Shown here in pieces: positions 60,649 through 64,000 of a stretch of DNA of 64,000 bases (position 1 is the first letter of the stretch; every line of letters begins with the position of its first letter). Made by a program: the position numbers and the translations under genes. Source of the stretch: Paenibacillus rhizovicinus (GTDB taxonomy: Bacteria > Bacillota > Bacilli > Paenibacillales > Paenibacillaceae); contig NZ_CP048286.1 of the NCBI RefSeq assembly GCF_010365285.1, forward strand, positions 2,127,001-2,191,000, read 5' to 3'. The notes beneath the pieces are model-generated. The model had not been told where the DNA came from. It was given only the letters and a program-made list of their open reading frames with translations, and did no database searches.

Positions 60649-62250
60649 TTATTGAACAGGTACAAAGTTCGCAAGCTGTTTTTCTACTTCGGCGATAACC
60701 TTATCGATTCCTGCCGCCGTCAGTTGTTTTCTGTAATCGGCAACCGCTTCTTTTGGATCTTTTTTCGTTTTTCCGAGCATCAGCTGCATGCCCAGCTGTT
60801 GATTCACGTTGGAGATCGCAGCAAGTTCAGTCGACACGTTCTTCGGATCGAAGCTGAAGCCCATGTATGGATCATTGATGGCTTCTTTGTTCCATTGCTC
60901 ATACAGGCTTGCGCGAATCGGATTCTCCGTATCCATCGGCAAGTTGTATTTGTCGTTCCGCAGGGACCATGCGGAGAAACCGCCGCCGTCTTTTTTCTCG
61001 TCGAAGTTCGCAGGCGTTTTCTTCATGCCGTTCTCGATCGTATATTGACGGCCTTCGATACCGTATTGAATCAAGTTATAATAGCTCGGATCGGTCATGA
61101 ATTTCTCGATGGCCATCAGCGAACGTTCCGGATTATCGGAAGTCGTGCTAATGCCCGTGGAGTTCTCGACGCCCAGTTTACGTTTGATCTTATGATTCGC
61201 TTCCGCGAACGTATAGAAATCAAGATTCGCGTCCGGTTGCGCTTTCGTGTCCATGCCGTACTTGCCGATCCAGTCCTGCGCATGCGTCAGGTAGCCCGCG
61301 GAGTTCGCCGCTCTGAAGTTCGTACCGGCATCGACCTTCGAGGACATGATGTCCTTCGACCAGTAGCCTTTGTCTGCCCACTCGCGCATTTTCACAGCCC
61401 AATCCTCAAACTCTTGCGTGAAGGCAGGGTGGAAGACGGTCTTGTAGTCTGCCGGACTCTTCGTCACGAGATTAAGCTCGGACGTATTGATGCCCGGCGC
61501 GTTCAGCCACATGCCCGTCGTGTCGACCAGCATTCTGAACATGTTGAAAGCATCGTCGGCATTGCCTTTGATCGGCGGATAGGACTCGTTCTTCACGACG
61601 TTGTCCATGTACTTCTCCATGTCCGCAATGCTGCTGATCTTCTCCATGCCGTACTTCTTCAGCAGATCGGTGCGGTAAGCATAACCTGTCGGCGTAAATT
61701 CGCTATACAACGATGGCACGCCGTAGATTTTGCCGTTAACCTTGGTCGCTTCCCAAGTGGACGCAGGAATTTCCGCTTTCAGCTTAGGCGCAACTTTATC
61801 CAGCATATCCGTAATATCGACGAGCGCTCCCTGGTTGGCAAGCGAGAAATACGATACCGGTGCGCCCGGCGATACGTGGGACATGTCGAACTTCTCGCCG
61901 GAAGCGAACAGCAGCGGATACTTGGTCGCAACATCCGGCCAATCGATGTATTTGACTTCGATCGTCGCATTAATATCTTGTTTCAGCTTTTTGTTGATCT
62001 CAGCTAGAATGTCTTTATTGGCAACGCCTTCAGAACCCCACAAATAATAAACCAGCTTAACCTCTTTGGAAATGTCTACGCCGCCCGCGGTGTTCGCGGA
62101 TGCATTCGTCGCATTCGCCGCATTCGACCCATTGGACTCCGCGGACGAAGTGTTGTTGTCATCATTGGATGACCCACACCCGGCCAGCAGGCCGCCCATC
62201 ATCGTAAACGCCAGTAAAATGCCTGAAACTTTCTTGCTCTTGTTTCTCAT
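60649..62250 (-). CDS. Extracellular sugar-binding lipoprotein
   Basis: A 533-residue lipoprotein: signal with GGLLAGCGSSND (cysteine about residue 25), Ser/Asn/Ala linker to about 55, and a large solute-binding fold (VKLVYYLWGSEGVANKDILAEIN; WPDVATKYPLLFASGEKFDMSHV; NPIRASLYEQWNKEAINDPYMGFSFDPKNVSTELAAI). The end LGMQLMLGKTKKDPKEAVADYRKQLTAAGIDKVIAE is typical of LplA-like proteins. GGGAGGCGAGAAA precedes the ATG. It follows the permeases by 68 bases. Ligand unknown, likely a sugar handled by the oxidoreductase and isomerase encoded next. Confidence 0.91.
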   Translation of the reverse strand: MRNKSKKVSGILLAFTMMGGLLAGCGSSNDDNNTSSAESNGSNAANATNASANTAGGVDISKEVKLVYYLWGSEGVANKDILAEINKKLKQDINATIEVKYIDWPDVATKYPLLFASGEKFDMSHVSPGAPVSYFSLANQGALVDITDMLDKVAPKLKAEIPASTWEATKVNGKIYGVPSLYSEFTPTGYAYRTDLLKKYGMEKISSIADMEKYMDNVVKNESYPPIKGNADDAFNMFRMLVDTTGMWLNAPGINTSELNLVTKSPADYKTVFHPAFTQEFEDWAVKMREWADKGYWSKDIMSSKVDAGTNFRAANSAGYLTHAQDWIGKYGMDTKAQPDANLDFYTFAEANHKIKRKLGVENSTGISTTSDNPERSLMAIEKFMTDPSYYNLIQYGIEGRQYTIENGMKKTPANFDEKKDGGGFSAWSLRNDKYNLPMDTENPIRASLYEQWNKEAINDPYMGFSFDPKNVSTELAAISNVNQQLGMQLMLGKTKKDPKEAVADYRKQLTAAGIDKVIAEVEKQLANFVPVQ

Positions 62251-62318
62251 TTTCTCGCCTCCCTATTATGGTTGCAAAGCTTTCTATAATAGATGTCCTT
62301 TTTGGAGAGGAACATGTA

Positions 62319-63218
62319 TTAGCCCTTAACCGCGCCAATCGTAAGACCCGATACAAAATAACGCTGAGCAAACGGATACAACAGGATGATCGGACCCGTA
62401 GCCATGACCGCAGTAGCCATCTTAATGGATTGCGACGGCAAGTCCGCCGAATTGATGACCGCGCCCTGATTTATAAGCGCTTGCACGTTCGTCTGATTAA
62501 TCATGCGCTGCAAGACGTATTGCAACGGAAACTTGTCCGGCGTCTGGATATACAGCATGCCGTTGTACCATTCGTTCCAGAAGCCAAGGGCCGAGAACAG
62601 ACCGATGGTCGCAAGCGCCGGAATCGCCAGCGGCATGAAGATTTGCCAGTAGATCCGGAAATCGCCCGCCCCGTCAATGGTGGCTGATTCATACAAGGAA
62701 TCGGGAATCGACTTCATGAAATTCCGCATCAGGAAGATCGACCATGCGCCGACGACGCCCGGCAAGATCATCGCGAACAGGCTGTCCTTCAGATGCAAAT
62801 ATTTGACCATGAGGATATAACTCGGAATTAAGCCGCCGGCGAAGAGCGTCGTAAAGTAGATCATGAAGGAGAAGAAGTGACGATACTTGAAGTCCTTCCG
62901 GTTCAGCACGAACCCTGCCATCGACATCATCAGCAATCCGGCAACGGTACCGATAACCGTAATGAAGATCGTGACGCCGTAGGCCTTGGATAATACCGTC
63001 GAGTTACGGAACAGCAGCTCGTAAGCCTTCAGGGAAAAATGGTTCGGAATGAGCTTGTAGCCTTCGCGAACGATTTCCTGCTCATTCATGAAGGAGGAAG
63101 AAATCATCAGGACGAACGGAAACGCACAAGCCAGAGCGAAGCAAAAGATGCATACATAACTGATCGCTTTAATGAGAAAGCTGCTGAAATCCTCTTTCCC
63201 CACCGTTTTGGTACCCAT
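62319..63218 (-). CDS. Carbohydrate ABC transporter permease, LplC/MalG type
   Basis: A 299-residue permease with six helices, EAA loop YESATIDGAGDFRIYWQIFMPLAIP (about 197-220) and the family end LYPFAQRYFVSGLTIGAVKG. AGGAGGAGGTTAAGACA precedes the ATG, and the upstream partner stops 15 bases before. Same architecture as the permease at 49.6 kb. No ATPase gene nearby. Confidence 0.9.
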   Translation of the reverse strand: MGTKTVGKEDFSSFLIKAISYVCIFCFALACAFPFVLMISSSFMNEQEIVREGYKLIPNHFSLKAYELLFRNSTVLSKAYGVTIFITVIGTVAGLLMMSMAGFVLNRKDFKYRHFFSFMIYFTTLFAGGLIPSYILMVKYLHLKDSLFAMILPGVVGAWSIFLMRNFMKSIPDSLYESATIDGAGDFRIYWQIFMPLAIPALATIGLFSALGFWNEWYNGMLYIQTPDKFPLQYVLQRMINQTNVQALINQGAVINSADLPSQSIKMATAVMATGPIILLYPFAQRYFVSGLTIGAVKG

Positions 63219-63233
63219 TGTCTTAACCTCCTC

Positions 63234-64000
63234 CTAGAATAAAGCGCTATCCGGCTCGATTTTGCGAACGATTAAATTAACGACCAATACGATGACCAAA
63301 CCGAAGATCGATTGATAGAATCCGACTGCCGCGCCCATGGAGAAGTTGAACTGCCCGACGAGGCTGCGGAAGACGTACGTATCGATGATATCCGTTTGCG
63401 GATAGAGCACCGAGTTGGTGCCGATCAAGTTGTAGAACAGATCGAACGAGCCTTTGAGAATGCCGCCAAGTCCGAACAGCAGCAGCAGAATGAACGTCGG
63501 TTTCAGCATCGGCAAGGTCATGTGGCGGATGCGCTGCCATTTGCTGGCCCCATCCATGTATGCCGCTTCATAGAGCTCATTGCTGATGCCCGTAATCGTG
63601 GCCAGGTAGACGATCATGCCGTAACCGGTTGCGCTCCAAATCTTGAACGCGACGATGATGTACTTCCAAATGTCAGGGTTGGAATAGAACTCGTAGCGCT
63701 CGAAGCCGAGCGAGGTCAGGACCGTATTGACGAAGCCGGAGTCGTAATTGAACATGTTGTAGGCAAATACGCCGACGATAACCATCGAGATGAAGTATGG
63801 AAGCAGGAGAACGGATTGCGTAATCTTCTTGAACCATTTGCCCGAAATTTCGGCGAGCATTACGGCAAAGACGATTTGGATAACGTTGCCCAGCGCGAGA
63901 AATACAAAGTTGTAAAGCAGCGTGTTCTTCGTGATGTTCCACAGATCGCCGTTCTTGAACAGGAATTGAAAATTGTCCAGTCCGACGAATTTGCTGCCGA
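63234..64000 (-). CDS. Carbohydrate ABC transporter permease, LplB/MalF type (5' end outside the window)
   Basis: The reading frame is open to the window edge; the first visible residues (GSKFVGLDNFQFLFKNGDLWN) correspond to the periplasmic stretch after the first helix, so about 55-70 residues are missing. EAA loop: YEAAYMDGASKWQRIRHMTLPMLKP; end: VVNLIVRKIEPDSALF. It is the partner of the next permease, 15 bases downstream. The true start and any regulator gene lie beyond the window. Confidence 0.9.
   Translation of the reverse strand, partial: GSKFVGLDNFQFLFKNGDLWNITKNTLLYNFVFLALGNVIQIVFAVMLAEISGKWFKKITQSVLLLPYFISMVIVGVFAYNMFNYDSGFVNTVLTSLGFERYEFYSNPDIWKYIIVAFKIWSATGYGMIVYLATITGISNELYEAAYMDGASKWQRIRHMTLPMLKPTFILLLLFGLGGILKGSFDLFYNLIGTNSVLYPQTDIIDTYVFRSLVGQFNFSMGAAVGFYQSIFGLVIVLVVNLIVRKIEPDSALF

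Overview
The window looks like chromosomal DNA of a spore-forming, Gram-positive soil bacterium of the Paenibacillaceae (Paenibacillus or a close relative). The reasons are two spore germinant-receptor operons, MurC, Lgt and a class B penicillin-binding protein of Bacillales type, strong AGGAGG ribosome binding sites with frequent TTG and GTG starts, and three large carbohydrate loci built from MalF/MalG-like permeases, lipoprotein binding proteins and membrane AraC sensors. No rRNA, tRNA, CRISPR array, intact insertion sequence or prophage was seen.

Layout. 0-14.4 kb (minus): one probable ten-gene operon with a lipoprotein binding protein, a 977-residue chimeric binding protein, a permease pair, a membrane-anchored NHL/TPR protein, a YIP1 protein, a secreted DUF5696 protein, a second permease pair and an agarase-like hydrolase. 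15-22.3 kb: PBP2, a 51-bp tandem repeat array, an FAD oxidoreductase divergent from an AraC regulator, and an MFS transporter. 22.6-34.4 kb (visibly more AT-rich): two ger operons (A-C-B and A-B-C plus DUF421), a small two-helix protein that may be a germinant-receptor D subunit, a Met-rich stalk protein and an OmpR-type two-component system. 29.3-30.1 and 34.5-36.8 kb: gene relics (MarR, TIR-like, MFS, serine hydrolase) around an intact lgt. 36.9-42 kb: murC, MarR, a metallo-hydrolase and a serine hydrolase, separated by several simple tandem repeat arrays. 42-54 kb (minus): AraC sensor, ABC permeases and binding protein, GH38, a sugar isomerase-like protein and GH29. 54-58.5 kb: GH35-GH29 and CutC. 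58.7-64 kb (minus): two permeases, binding protein, Gfo/Idh oxidoreductase and isomerase-like protein; the window ends inside the first permease gene.

How the genes fit together. The sugar loci follow one logic: a membrane AraC sensor where present, uptake of an oligosaccharide through a binding protein and two permeases, then intracellular trimming by glycosidases (GH38, GH29, GH35) and sugar-modifying enzymes. None carries an ATPase subunit, so all presumably borrow a shared MsmX-type ATPase encoded elsewhere. Three of the four binding-protein genes are followed by a stem-loop, which would allow them to be expressed above the downstream genes. The most unusual block is the first operon, where YIP1, NHL/TPR and DUF5696 proteins lie between two complete permease pairs. 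The two ger operons and the small membrane protein gene all have similar sigma-G-like promoters, suggesting joint forespore expression.
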